The notes beneath the pieces are model-generated. The model made no database searches. It was given only the letters and a program-made list of their open reading frames with translations, and was not told where the DNA came from. DNA of 64,000 nt from Symsagittifera roscoffensis (lineage: Eukaryota; Xenacoelomorpha; Acoela; Convolutidae). The stretch lies in assembly GCF_963678635.1 (NCBI RefSeq), contig NC_087070.1, positions 3,167,157 to 3,231,156 on the forward strand, given 5' to 3'. Numbering within the stretch: the stretch's first letter is position 1; each line of letters starts with the position of its first letter. The position numbers and the translations under genes are program-made. Positions 1 to 10,900 of the stretch are shown here, piece by piece.

Positions 1-1686
1 TTCCTAGAAATGAACAGCATGAATGTACGGTTGTGTTTGAATGCACAGCTAGCTTAATCGTTTAAGTTTTCTCAACTTAACCATAAGCAAGCGGTAACCA
101 TTCTATGATCTGACATGATGTCTCTTTGTAAAACACTTTCATCGGCTTTTGATGAAGTTTTGGCCTACAAGTGAGACATTATTTGTACGGTTACAACTAG
201 CTTCATAGTTTCTCGAAATTTAAGGCCTTAATCCGCCCAAATTTACTTACTTCGCTCAAATTCAAAAATATTAAAAACAGAAATGAAAATTCTCGAATCT
301 AATTAATCGTAACTTAATTAAACGTGTTCATCTCAAACATGATTTGAACAGCGCGTCCATTTAAAAAATTATGCGTTGTTGAATTTTTTGGGCGGACTAA
401 CTAATTAACATAGCCAGACGGTTGGAAAAGAGTCAATGAACGCAATAAAACAGAAAAAAATACTGACTTGTTTTTCGAAAAAATCTCAACTTTGGAATCT
501 CAAGGAAAAAATAGATGTCTTTTAAGCTCTGAATTTCTGTAACAATTTTTGATTAGCACTTTTATGATAAAATTGGGAAAAAATGGATCAGTAATTAAAA
601 TTCTGAAAATTAAATTCCACTTGGAAACTACAGTTACAGGACATAAAACTTGCAATTTTTAGTTTTCAGGCGACGAATTTTTTTCACGCTCGCACCGTTT
701 TATCTATAACATCTTAGGATTAACCATTCAAACTTTGACATTTGATGCATGAAATTGTTTTCCAGATTAGAACTGAATGAAAACAGTAAGAAAAAACGTT
801 TTGAAGGCGTCATATATCCAGTTAATCATAGAGTGTCAAAGAGGTGTCCTCAGTGCAAAAAGCAATTTGAAAATTTGGGATTTAAAATAATCGTTGGAAA
901 ACTATGGATCTAAGCAACACCCTCATATAAGTTTGTTTTCTCATTAAAAACATTAACCTATCGAAGATTGGAAGCAAAAAGTAATGAACGCAAGAAAACA
1001 AAAAAAACACTGGCTTTCTTTAAAAATCCCAAGTTTCGAATTTCAAAGGAAAAAATAGATGCCCTTTACACGATATTGAATTTTTAGAACAATTTATGAT
1101 TTGCGTTTTTTTATAACATTAACCCAACTAGAGAAAACTGGATCAACAGGTAAAGTTTTTATTCGTATTTGAAGAGTGCAATTTACGTCACTTTCAGCAG
1201 AGGAATTTCAATTGAACTCAAAAAAGCATTATACCTAAAAGCATTACTATTTTAAAACTTTTTCCTGGAAAAAAAACAAAATCAGCAAGACCTATATAAG
1301 AGTCTTCACTACGTTCATTACTCTTAAAAACATAGCCAACTAATAGTTGGAAAAGATTAATGAACGCAAGTAAAAAGAAAAAAACATGATTTCGTTGAAA
1401 AAATGTCAACTTTTGAATTTCAAAGAAAAAAATTACAAGCCCTTCGAATTTCTTGAACAATTTACAATTGGCGCTTTTTGGTAACATTAACCCAACTTGA
1501 GAAAACTGGATCAACAGATAAAGTTTTTACTACGCTGGAATTCTAGAAAAATAAATTCCCTTTTTCGGAGCTAGAAATCGTTCACGTTTTCTCGCGCCAT
1601 TTCCACGTTCGTATTTGGAGAGTGCTATTTACGTAAGTTTCAGTAGATGAATTTCAATCGAACTCAAAAAGTGCATTAATATCTAA

Positions 1687-1722
1687 GTGCATTCATAAAT
1701 GCATTGATATGTATGAATGCAC
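1687..1722. repeat. Perfect 11-bp inverted repeat (hairpin)
   Basis: GTGCATTCATA at 1687-1697 is the exact reverse complement of 1712-1722, with a 14-base loop. It lies in gene-free DNA. A transcript could form a stem-loop, but no function is visible. Confidence 0.5.
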
Positions 1723-2030
1723 ATCTGTAGTTATTAGAGCAGTTTAAGACTTTTCCTTAAAAAGAAAACAAAAAAATCACCAAGACCTATATAAGAGTCT
1801 TCACTACGTTCACTACTCTTAAAAACATAAATTTTTTGTTTAGGCTGTTAGTTAGCAGTTGACTTAAAATTCAGCAATTTTGCAACTAAAATCCCCAAAA
1901 CTAGAGTCAACATTTATTTCGTAGCTGATTGGATTTTGTATTCTAAAACACTAGCAAGAACACGACAAAAAGCAATAAAGTGCAATAAGAAAGTTTAGAA
2001 TTAAGCCTCGAACTAGTAGAAATTCCACTA

Positions 2031-2107
2031 GACCTCGGATTCAATCTGCGGCCTACTGCGACCTAGATATTATGAGTCTCATGCACTAACCACTCAGGCA
2101 CGGAGGC
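2031..2107 (-). pseudogene. tRNA-like pseudogene or SINE head (tRNA-Met-like)
   Basis: Read on the minus strand, this starts GCCTCCGTGCCTGAGTGG with an A-box-like TGAGTGGTTAGTGC. It has an anticodon-loop-like CTCATAA (CAU, Met) and a B-box-like AGATTGAATCC. The anticodon and T stems have several mismatches and the 3' acceptor strand does not pair properly, so it is unlikely to be a working tRNA. It could be a pseudogene or the head of a tRNA-derived SINE. Confidence 0.5.
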
Positions 2108-3136
2108 TTAATACATCAAAAAATACTAGCCACAAATAAAGCAGAGAACATATGCTATGAAATTTCCAATGCTAGATCGTGACTACAGCAAAAATGGCAC
2201 CAAATAAAAGAACACTTTCCACTTTCAATTAAAACTATTATTTGAAAGTTGACTTAGAAAAAAAGAAGGTTCGTACTAATACACTACACTAATGGCTAGT
2301 GTAAACTATTTCTGATGTTTACGGGGATATTTTGGCACTGAGAACACCTCTCTGATAAAAAAAAATGGTCAAACGACACCTTTAAAGCATTTTTAAACGG
2401 TTTTTTATCCGACTATAATCTAGAACATAGCCAACTGACAGTTGGAAAAGAGTAATAAACGCAACAAAACTGAAAAAAAAAACTGACTGGTTTTTCAAAA
2501 ATCTTCAACTTTTGAATTTCCGAGAAAAAAATAGATGGCCTAAACGCTCTTTCAAATTTGTAGATTAATTTAATATAGACACCTTTTTGTTAAAATTAAT
2601 CCAATTCTAGAAAACTGCGTCAATAGGTGAAACTTTTATTTCGCTGAGAAATCTAATAAACACATTCCATTTTCGAAATAAGAAGTCGTTCGCGGTTTTC
2701 GTGACCTTTACACATTTGCTGTTCAATAGTGGAGTTTGCCCTCCTTTTAACAATGGAAATGCACTGAATTTAAAAAGAAACCACAAGTCAAACCGCGAAA
2801 ATCAAAATTGAGCGTGAAAAAGACAGTTGAAAGTTCAAAAAACTAAGTCTACCAAATTTCTATTTTTGTATGTCTCATTAGAAGTTAATTCTAGGCAAAC
2901 ATGCCAGCCAGACATTTGAATATTAAAAACACAACGGAACAAAATTTACAAAGAGGAAAGCCAAAATTGAGCGTGAGCAAAATCTAAGATTTTTCCTGAA
3001 AAAAAATCATCGTACCTATATAGGAGACTGAATTACATTCATCGACTCTTAAAAAGACCAGAAACTTTCATTTCATTTCACTTTTGAAGGCAATTGAAAT
3101 ATCCGTTATCAAGTTTACTAGTCCAATGAAACTTAC

Positions 3137-6100
3137 CACTGCACCGCCTCTGTTGATTCTCACATCGGTTACGACTCCGTATTCTGAGAACCGCTTTCTC
3201 AGCTCTTCGTTGTGCACGTCGGTTGGAAGGTTGCCCACAAATATCTGGCAATCATCCGGAGCCTGCTGGAAACTGTTAGGCCCTCCAAAAGTTCCGGAAG
3301 CACTTCCACCTCCCCCTCCCGCCCTGTTGAACGGGGGATTGCTTCCACTTCCTTGGAACTTCGTACTTGGTGATTCGCTCTTCGGAGAAAATGTACCGAT
3401 GTTCATTTGCTGCGATTGTCCCGCGGATTGGTTTCCACCAGAAGACTGGCCGCCGCTGTTTCTTCCTCCGCCCGATCGGCGCTCATGAGGAGCACGAGGC
3501 TCAGTCGGAGGCGAGACCAGATTGGGATCCCCGTGTTGGTTCCTACCACCTCCTGAATTGCGCTGGGGTTTCGGCGGATGGGCTGTTCCAAAGCTTTCAG
3601 CGTTCGCATGTTGGACCTGGAACGACTGCTGAGGTGGTGGCTGGTAATGATTGTGGTTCATTCGCGGTTCGTTATGGGACTTTTTAGCCGGCGATCCACT
3701 CAGTGCTCCAGTTATACTGGCCCATGTTTTCACTCCTGGTTCGACAGGCGGTGCAATAGAGATGCCGACATCGGAGGAATTATCAGGCTGATTCATTTGT
3801 GGTGGCTCCTCGGTGTGTGAAGGCGCCACTTGGTTTGAAGTGTGATTTTCAGGTGGAGCAGCATCAAACATTTCATCGTTTCCTTGTCCTTTCTTTAGAA
3901 AGGCAGTTTACATTTTTAGACCAAATGAATTCATGATTAATAAAAGAATGAAAAAAAACACGTCTTATGTATTCCGTAAAATTACCTTTTGTTGCATGAA
4001 GGAGGATGAGTCCACAACTCCATTGGGTTCACCTCCTCCTATGTTGTTTGCTTGGTGTGCTTCACTGCAAACAAAATTTGAACAGTCAAAAATGCGCTGC
4101 ATAAGCAACTTGGATAACTTAGCGTCGAACAGAAAGTGGTATTAAAGTTTTCAAAAAAATAATAACACTTTCGAACAACAATTAAGGTTTCCAAAGAAAA
4201 AAGACAAAATAAGAACTGTGCCGCTCATTAAAAAGAATCACTATTGTGTAGCTGTTTGAAGAGATCAAAAGAGTTCATCAACACTACGATTTGTCACTGA
4301 AACTACTTAACTTTCGTGTTTGAAAGCAAACTGACCATAATATATAGCAAAAAAAGTCAAATTAGTCGCTAACATCTGCTGTGGTACGTTGTTGAAGCTG
4401 CCCATAATAGTCGTGTCAGTTGTGCCATTTTGCGCCAGAACACCCTGTATCATGCCAGTAGTCGCCATGTGTTGCACATTAGCAGTCTCATCCACATGCC
4501 CTCCTTGCATACCAGTGTCTACCACACTCACTTGCATTCCTGGTCGAACAACCGGATCCATAGTTCCAACTTGGTCGACATTTGGAACAATGTCTTGTCG
4601 AATCAACTCAACAGTTGCAGAGTTGATCATTTGATGTTGATCGGGCATCACGTGGGGTGCGGACGGCACGTGGACGTCGTTGGAGGCACCGGTCAGAACC
4701 TCGGGAGCCACTTGCTGGCGCTGCTGATGCAGCTGTTGCGCAATGTCCTCTTCCGCTCCTTCCGATGAAGATTCGGTTTCTAAACAATTTACATAGACAA
4801 TAATTCAAATATACTGTCTTATTAATAAACCGACGGCATGCATAATGACTTAAATAGACAAGGATAGCCGGTTACAGTGCAAATAGCACAAAACGTTCCG
4901 ACCAGTCTTTAAAAATCCGACCAGTTTTTAAAAATCCGACCAGTTTTTAATTCCTAAAATGGCATTTAAAATCTCCAAAAACTAATTTTATTTCAGTAAT
5001 ATTAAAATTTAGCATATTTACGCTACTTTAAACGGCCTAAATTAAGCAAAAATATGCGTGCTCGCTCGAATTTGTACGAAAATTTTAAGCCGGCTTTTCT
5101 CACACTGGGAAAAATTTTCGAAACTTTTAAAAATAGTTTGAATCACGACTGAAAGAGCTTTAATATGATATATCACTCATTCCTCTCCGATGATTATTAG
5201 CCAGGAAAACAGAAAAAAACTAACACCCGAATTCAAAGCTCCTCCCCATTTTTTCATATGGTTGGAACAAAAGCGCCAAAATACAAGAAATTGCCTCCTA
5301 AAACCCAGAATGGTCGAAGCTGTTTATTGGGAGCCTGTCATTTTTTTACCACATTCAAATTTCATTGACGCTCAAGGATATTTAGTTTCGCTAAACAAAC
5401 AAACCCATATCATTGTCAATGTGATCATCTCCCTCGTCGATGTAGCGGAAAATATCATTCACCACATAGTACTTCAAGTGTCCTTGTGGTGCCAACACAA
5501 TCTGCTGTGCAAAGCGTCGAGCCGGTGTTTTTAGGATCGAGATGTCGCCTAAAAGTTTCAAGTAGAAGATATAAAAGTTGAACACATTTTTTTTTCAAAT
5601 AAATTTTGTTTGGTCATGTTAAAAACTTTTTGATAATGCCTTATATTGTAAGTTACAGATATATCAAAAGTGTTATTGATTAAATCATATGGATGAATGA
5701 TACAAAATTATTGAGTTAGCAACATTGAATGTTTCTTGGAAAAATTTTGGCATTATCTAAACTAGTTCTTAATCGCTACTTTAAAATCCTACTCCAACTT
5801 CTCATATTAGACCGCAAAACTTACCACATATGAGCACAATGAGAAGATCATACAGCGTTGAGTAGCAGTCAACTTGTCGAATTTTTGTGTATACGTGTTG
5901 GAAATTGAGACGCTCAATTTCAGCCTTGATATTCTGAAAAAAAAAACATTTTAATTAAGTTTTCAATGCCCTTAGAATTATCTTGAAATTAAACAAGTAA
6001 TTCAAATTTCAGGTGCTTAGCAGCCTATGATTGGCTTGGAGTAAATATAGCTTACTTCTTGACCCACGATTGGATTTTGGTGCTTGCCAGTTATGTTTCC

Positions 6101-6295
6101 ATGTACAAACATGCTTCCCTTTGAATACAATCGGTACAGGTGTTCGGGTGCTTCATTCATCAGCGTGTAGTACTGCCGCACAAATTCCATGCCGATTTCA
6201 TTCGGAGTCAGTTCACCGTTTACAGAGACGTCATTCGTCTGCTCACCATTTTGCGAGCGCACGGCAGGAGTATGAGGGTTCACTGAAGTTACCAT
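3137..6295 (-). CDS. G3BP-family stress-granule RNA-binding protein, 3' end not seen
   Basis: Six coding exons can be read: 6295-6056, 5933-5825, 5548-5405, 4779-4374, 4064-3986 and 3892-3137. Every junction uses GT-AG and all phases join, giving 578 residues. The first three exons encode an NTF2-like dimerisation domain (EFVRQYYTLMNEAP near residue 38; YYVVNDIFRY further on). A polar acidic and Gln-rich stretch and a Ser/Gly/Arg-rich stretch follow, then the start of an RRM with RNP2 (IFVGNL). The last exon stops at GTAAGT after GGAV, so the RNP1 half of the RRM must lie in a further exon that I cannot find within 1-3136. G3BP proteins nucleate stress granules and bind mRNA in the cytoplasm. 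The ATG at 6293-6295 lies just inside an exon whose acceptor (TTTTCAG) is at about 6311, so a 5' UTR exon lies upstream. In vertebrate G3BP the RG-rich tract follows the RRM; here an SGGGR-rich tract precedes it. Confidence 0.85.
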
Positions 6296-6310
6296 CCTTG
6301 ACAAAATAAC

Positions 6311-7222
6311 TGAAAACAAACAAACATCGTTTACTGGAAAAGATGCTGAACACCATCATGACTCATTTTTAAAAAAATAAAAAGTGGCGCAATCTAAGCG
6401 ATCGGCGACAAAAGTCCACGAGAGCCTCGGTAGCAAGAACTTATCGATACTCTTAATCCAATTAATGTTTGCAGAAAAAGGAAAGTCAAATATGGAAAAC
6501 TGAAAAATGTATCGCAATTTGTTAAACCGTTACCAGCAGAAAATAAAAATTTCAAAACAAAACAAGCAAAAACTTCAGTCCGCCTATAACAAACGTTTTT
6601 AACATGGATGCATTGCATAAAAATGCTCAGTAGACAACCAAGGAAACCAACTATGAATAGCACATTAGGATTTTAAAAAATCTATTAAAAACTATTTTCT
6701 AACTTACTTTTCAAATTGAAAAATTGACTTGAAGATGTTGAATTGAAAAGGTTCAAATTTCTCAAACTTTCGAAAAAAAACCAGAGCTGAAAATTAAATA
6801 ACGATTGGTTCAGAAGTAAATTTCCCATGAAAAAATCGTGTTAAGCAAGGCAAAAACAACAAAATTCAGCTACTGGACAAGAAAATTTAAGAGATTTAGT
6901 GCCAGAAGGTTATAATAATTGGAGTTTTCGATCAGAATTAAAACACTTAAAATTTTAAATCGAAACAGTTAAAACTTTCTCTTGGGCACCTTGATGTATA
7001 AAAAGTCTTGAAGGAATATAAAATAGATCAGACAAAAAAATTTCAACGCAAGACAAGAATAAATTAATAGTTAATTGGTACATTAGCCTAATTGTTGTGA
7101 TAAACTTAAAAATAGATTTCCTTTCCCCGTATACAAACTGGGTATTTTCAGATATATGCCCTAGAGCTAAATCTAAAATCGCATTATTGAACGGAAAATA
7201 GCAAAAAGTCCTGCTGCTCTAG
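6311..7222. other. AT-rich non-coding DNA upstream of G3BP
   Basis: This is probably the first G3BP intron and 5' flank, since a splice acceptor abuts 6311. I see no coding exon, repeat or RNA gene. Confidence 0.4.
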
Positions 7223-7717
7223 GTGTTGCAGGTGAAGATTTATGGTGCACTTTGTTGGCGAAGCTCTTTTCATGCGGCCATCCACGCATCCCCTAGAAAC
7301 TTCCAACGAAAAATATTCCCCATCCAGACATCAGTAGGAGGATTGAGCATCAACCAGACCACAAAAAAGAACTACCAGTCGATCCAGAAGAACGAAGACA
7401 AACTTATTCTGCGGCACGACTTGATCAACAATACTGTGGCCCCCCACCACAGCAACAGTGGGAAACCTTGTTCAGTAGAACTACTGCTTTCGACTCTCCA
7501 CGGACTGCGTCACCGGATCGCAGCAATAGTATACACAAAACGAACCAACACCACAGACATACTCAAAAGATTGAGAACATTAGACATCCTCATTATCCCA
7601 GTAAAAAAGTTATCATCCACAAGAAAGAGAAAGAACAGCAGAATCTTGCGAGATTTAAGGCAAATTCACCCGTCTTTGATTATTGCAGAGACTAATCAGA
7701 ACCGTCTACAGAAGTAG
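7223..7717 (+). CDS. Unrecognised basic reading frame, possibly a repeat remnant
   Basis: This open frame of 164 codons is rich in Lys, Arg and Thr. It has no family motif that I recognise and no convincing start or expression signal. It lies just outside the left end of the Penelope-like element, and the next 130 bases also translate to Lys/Glu-rich sequence. A decayed transposon ORF is possible, as is chance. Confidence 0.15.
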   Translation: MLQVKIYGALCWRSSFHAAIHASPRNFQRKIFPIQTSVGGLSINQTTKKNYQSIQKNEDKLILRHDLINNTVAPHHSNSGKPCSVELLLSTLHGLRHRIAAIVYTKRTNTTDILKRLRTLDILIIPVKKLSSTRKRKNSRILRDLRQIHPSLIIAETNQNRLQK

Positions 7718-7854
7718 AAATAACTTGAAAAAATTAGTTCTGAAGAAACGGTAAAAGTCTGCTACGAAGAAGTCAAAGAAACAGTCAACGTCAAAAGGAA
7801 GGCAGAAAAAGAACAGCAAAAAATAAGAAGTGAGAAGCTTTCTCTGAAATTACA

Positions 7855-7897
7855 AGGGTAGCTTCTTGGGACTTATTGTCTTAGAGCGGCTCAGTAA
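7855..7897. repeat. PLE left terminal direct repeat
   Basis: GGTAGCTTCTTGGGACTT followed by GTCTTAGAGCGGCTCAGTA matches the repeats at 10781 and 10847. Its position beyond the GIY-YIG end supports a terminal repeat of the Penelope-like element. Confidence 0.5.
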
Positions 7898-8255
7898 TAA
7901 TCAGATGTTTTGAGAATGCGTTAAAATTGTAAATTCAAACAAATGTTTTCGCACATTTTGTGCATTTTCAGGTTTTAAAAATTCTAAACTATCTGTACAA
8001 AAAGATCAAAGATCATAAAAAGTGTCACACACATCATTACTTCAAAATTTTAAAAATTCAACCAATCAAAACTTTACAAATATCACTGAAATTATGTAAC
8101 AACTATTATGTACCATTTTAAAACATTTTGTCACAAACTTCTGAGAGTTTTCTTCATTTTTATTTTCACATTTTCGTTTTGTGGCTAATTTTTATGCTAA
8201 CATGTAAGTTGTTTCAAAATGTTGTTGTTTTAGCCAGAATTTTTCGATTCTGGAA

Positions 8256-8594
8256 CTATAGCCTTAGTGTCAGCTCCCTACTTCTAAACTCGTCGCGCGT
8301 GTTAATTGCCGGTCTCTTTTTCCTAATGTGCAGCGCCTCTAATGTAAGTAACTTGATGCTGCTGGACGCCTGGTCGATTTTTTTCCAATTAAACTCAGAC
8401 TTACCACGCTCACTACCACACTGCCTTATATGCTGTCCAACTGGGGTATCCTCTTTTCGGTGTTCCTCATTCCTTGTGGTGAGATGTCGGACCGTCTGGC
8501 CAACATAGATGGATTTGCACCCACAACATTCAAGTCTGTACACCACTTTTGATTTCAGTTCACTGGAAAAGGAGGATTTTAGAGAGGCATACAA
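8256..8594 (-). pseudogene. GIY-YIG endonuclease domain of the PLE
   Basis: The frame carries VVYRLECCGCKSIYVGQT, then R-N-E-E-H and a later conserved Glu in TLEALHIRKKRP. This is the usual GIY-YIG arrangement found after RT in Penelope elements, where it nicks target DNA for integration. It is one frame away from the RT. A single missing base near 8586 separates the two, because the RT frame reads KLKTCMP and the other frame continues SLKSSF at the same place. The C-terminus looks complete. Confidence 0.75.
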
Positions 8595-10093
8595 GTTTTC
8601 AATTTCCTCGTCGTGAATATTATCAGCGCATTGGTGATATCGCGCACTTTTTTTGCTAATGTCTGACTGTGATTCCCCCTATATTGGACCATCAAGATGG
8701 GTGGTGAATCACTGCTATAATCACAGGGCTTCTTTTTGTCAGCCATGTTCTTTTTGTTTATGCCCTCGCTGATGATCTTTTCAAGGGCATGGGATGCAAC
8801 CCGCGACGACCAACTTTTCGGATATTGGTTATCCAACCACTGCTCACGGTTGATTTTCATGGCTTTATCATATTCTTCCCATGTTGACGTACTGCGGAAA
8901 ACCCGGTGAACAGTTCCTTCAATCACACTTCTCTTGTACTGAAGGGGGGCGCAGCTTCTAAAATTGAGTATGGTACCTGTATTTGTTGGTTTTTGATACC
9001 ACCCACAGCTAATTTTCCTGCTTTTGTCAATAGTAATTTGTAAATCCAAAAATGACAAAGTTCCGTTTGTGTTTGGTGTCTCTATTGTGAACTGTAAATT
9101 TGGATGTAGTAAGTTTGCAGCCCGTAGCACTTTTTCAGGATCACCCTTCACTGTTCTCACTATATCATCAACGTAACGGAAAAACAATTTAGATAGTTGC
9201 CCTGACTTATTTTTCTCCCTTATTGCGATGCATTTTCTGTAGTACCAGACGGTTTCACTTATATTTCGACACTCATCATCTGATATATCACCGCATTTTA
9301 CGTGATACCAGTTCAAACAGCATTCACATTCTACACCTTTTGACCTGTACGTGACTTTCTTATTGCACTCGGGACATATTCCGTGAAGATCTTTCTCGGA
9401 CAAAAACATTTCGGGAATATCCTTTGATAGTGCAGTTTCGTACTGCTTCAGCCAAAGATTTGCTAAAATAACGGCAAGAGATGCCCCCATTGCCAAACCA
9501 TCTTTCTGAACGTACCATGTTTCATTGCACTTGAAATGGACTTGAATAACTGCCATGTTCAACAGTCTCTTCGTGGTTTTCCTAGCAAATGATGGTGGTT
9601 CATCTTGCTCATACAGTTTTCTCAGAGCTATGTCTATCGCTTCTTTCGAGGGAACATTTGTGTACAAACTCTTCACATCTAGAGATATCAAGTTTTCATT
9701 GGGCTCAAGATTAGTGCTCTCTAAGATTTCTCTCGCATCTAGTGAGTTGGTTTCGATGTTTGCGCACTCAATTTTCTCGAAAAATTTAGCAAGAACTTTA
9801 TTCAAGTTATAATAAGAGCTACCAGGCAAGGAGAGGACCGGTCTTAATGGGGTATTCACTTTATGCACTTTCGCCAACCCATAAAGCCTGGCGGGCTGCC
9901 CCCCAGTAGACCTCATCCTTGTGTAGAGACTCTCACTTATTTCATCTTTTTTCCTCATAGCCAACAACTCCTTATTGATGTCTCTTTCTATCTTTAAAAC
10001 AATCGCATCACTTGTTCCTTTACTTTTGCTGAATTGATTTGAATCTAATGTATTCGACAACTTGTTCTCGTAGTGTCCTTTCTCATTAAACAA
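8579..10093 (-). pseudogene. PLE reverse transcriptase with inserted PHD-type zinc finger
   Basis: Of 504 codons, residues 68-90 carry RLYGLAKVHK and the proline-rich block, 137-148 SLDVKSLYTNVP (catalytic Asp), 199-214 DGLAMGASLAVILANL, and 307-310 the YVDD box. All are typical of Penelope RT. Between the last two blocks, residues 240-288 (about 9376-9230) form a C-x2-C...CECC...HVKC...YRKC finger resembling a PHD domain. The first Cys of the last pair is replaced by Tyr. This stretch separates motifs that are normally close together. The upstream frame joins only through a frameshift near 10095, and the frame ends at the base lost near 8586. Confidence 0.8.
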
Positions 10094-10740
10094 AAACCCA
10101 CGCCTTGGTCATACGGTACCGCAACTAATCCATTACTCTTCAGATACTTTCGGGCCTTCTCAACGCCTTTGTCAGAAGGTGTTTATTTCACCCTCTTAGC
10201 ATAGGCTTTTGCCACAGCTTCGATCTCACAAAGGGCCTCCCCGGGGACTTTACAATTTTTGAGATCCGATAGAAAGATGTCAATGTCGGCGAGAAAGTGT
10301 GTCTCATTAAATTTATCCCTGACGGGATGCTTTGGCCCTAATGCCAACACTTGTTGTACCCAATTTGGTAATTCAACATCAACAAGAGCTCTTACCGAAC
10401 CCTCACCTTGCTTCCCTAGAGGTCGGTCTTGCCTTTCTGATTATTTCATTAGCTTCTTCTGATGGGTCTCTTTGACTGTTGCTGTTTGTCTTTGTCCCCT
10501 AAGACTTAAATATTTTGTTACCGAAGGCCAAAACTTCTCATCTACACCCCTCTGTACTGCGCCTCTCGCTCTTTCTACTTTGACTTCAACGTTTTTCTCA
10601 TCTGTCCTTGCCTTGTTTATCTCCGTTCTTAGAAGTTTTGTCTGAAAACTGTGTACCGCTTGGTTCGAAAACACCCCATTTTCCGGTACCCTGAACCTCA
10701 AAAAATTAGGTATAATGTCGTTTTCTAGACAAACTCTCAA
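10094..10740 (-). pseudogene. PLE N-terminal region, broken
   Basis: Two frames carry the N-terminal part of the Penelope protein. 10740-10441 is a basic segment containing PNFLRFRVPENG. About 10400-10100 reads LPNWVQQVLALGPKHPV, then GVEKARKYLKSNG and AVPYDQGVGFC, typical of the region just before the PLE RT. Stops and frameshifts separate the pieces from each other and from the RT. Confidence 0.65.
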
Positions 10741-10780
10741 AATCAGATAAGGGCTTAGTGTTTTTGAAGGAGAAATTACG

Positions 10781-10885
10781 GGGTAGCTTCCTGAGACTTC
10801 AGTGTCTTAGAGTGGCCCAGTAGTTTTTGTGAAGTTGATTTCATTAGGTAGCTTCTTGAGACTTAAGTGACTTAGAGCTGCCTGA
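10781..10885. repeat. Two further copies of the terminal repeat
   Basis: Copies at 10781-10822 and 10847-10885 share GGTAGCTTC, GAGACTT and CTTAGAG with the copy at 7855. The first abuts the 5' end of the Penelope-like element. The second abuts the start of the CR1-like ORF1, so it is either a partial duplication of the PLE terminus or part of the CR1 5' UTR. Confidence 0.5.
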
Positions 10886-10900
10886 TAAACTCAAACTTAA

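Larger units (their letters stand above)
405..2700. repeat. Degenerate dispersed repeat family, four units
   Basis: Four related segments lie at about 405-690, 950-1190, 1325-1600 and 2424-2700. Each begins near a CCAAC...GTTGG hairpin followed by GGAAAAGAGTAATGAACGCAA-like sequence, then an A-rich tract and a block resembling GAAAACTGGATCAACAG. The units are not in strict tandem and have diverged. No protein is encoded. They could be remnants of a small non-autonomous element or a satellite within a G3BP intron or its 3' flank. Confidence 0.55.
1285..3058. repeat. Second repeat motif around CCTATATAAGAG
   Basis: A segment of about 45 bases built on CCTATATAAGAGTCTTCACT and ending CTCTTAAAAACAT occurs at about 1287-1336 and 1780-1827, with a diverged copy at about 3014-3058. 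The first copy runs directly into one of the hairpin-bearing units, so both motifs may belong to one larger repeat. The TATATAA string resembles a TATA box, but nothing else supports a promoter. Confidence 0.5.
7855..10822 (-). mobile_element. Penelope-like element (PLE), decayed, with flanking direct repeats
   Basis: A reverse transcriptase of the Penelope type is followed by a GIY-YIG endonuclease, the hallmark domain pair of this retroelement class. Related direct repeats of about 42 bp (core GGTAGCTTC..GAGACTT..GTCTTAGAG) lie at both ends, 7855-7897 and 10781-10822, as expected for PLE terminal repeats. The frame is interrupted several times, so this copy is dead. It lies immediately beside the CR1-like element that begins near 10.85 kb. 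Confidence 0.75.

Noticed and set aside
21-900. Remaining exon of G3BP in the leftmost kilobase
   Set aside because: No minus-strand frame encodes an RNP1-like octamer with flanking splice sites.
1218-1514. 98-codon minus-strand frame with hydrophobic content
   Set aside because: It lies in the AT-rich repeat, is Phe/Leu-rich as expected from A/T runs, and shows no homology or gene signals.
10767-10885. Hammerhead ribozyme in the PLE terminal repeats
   Set aside because: Some PLEs carry them, but I found no CUGANGA and GAAA cores in the right order in either strand of the repeats.
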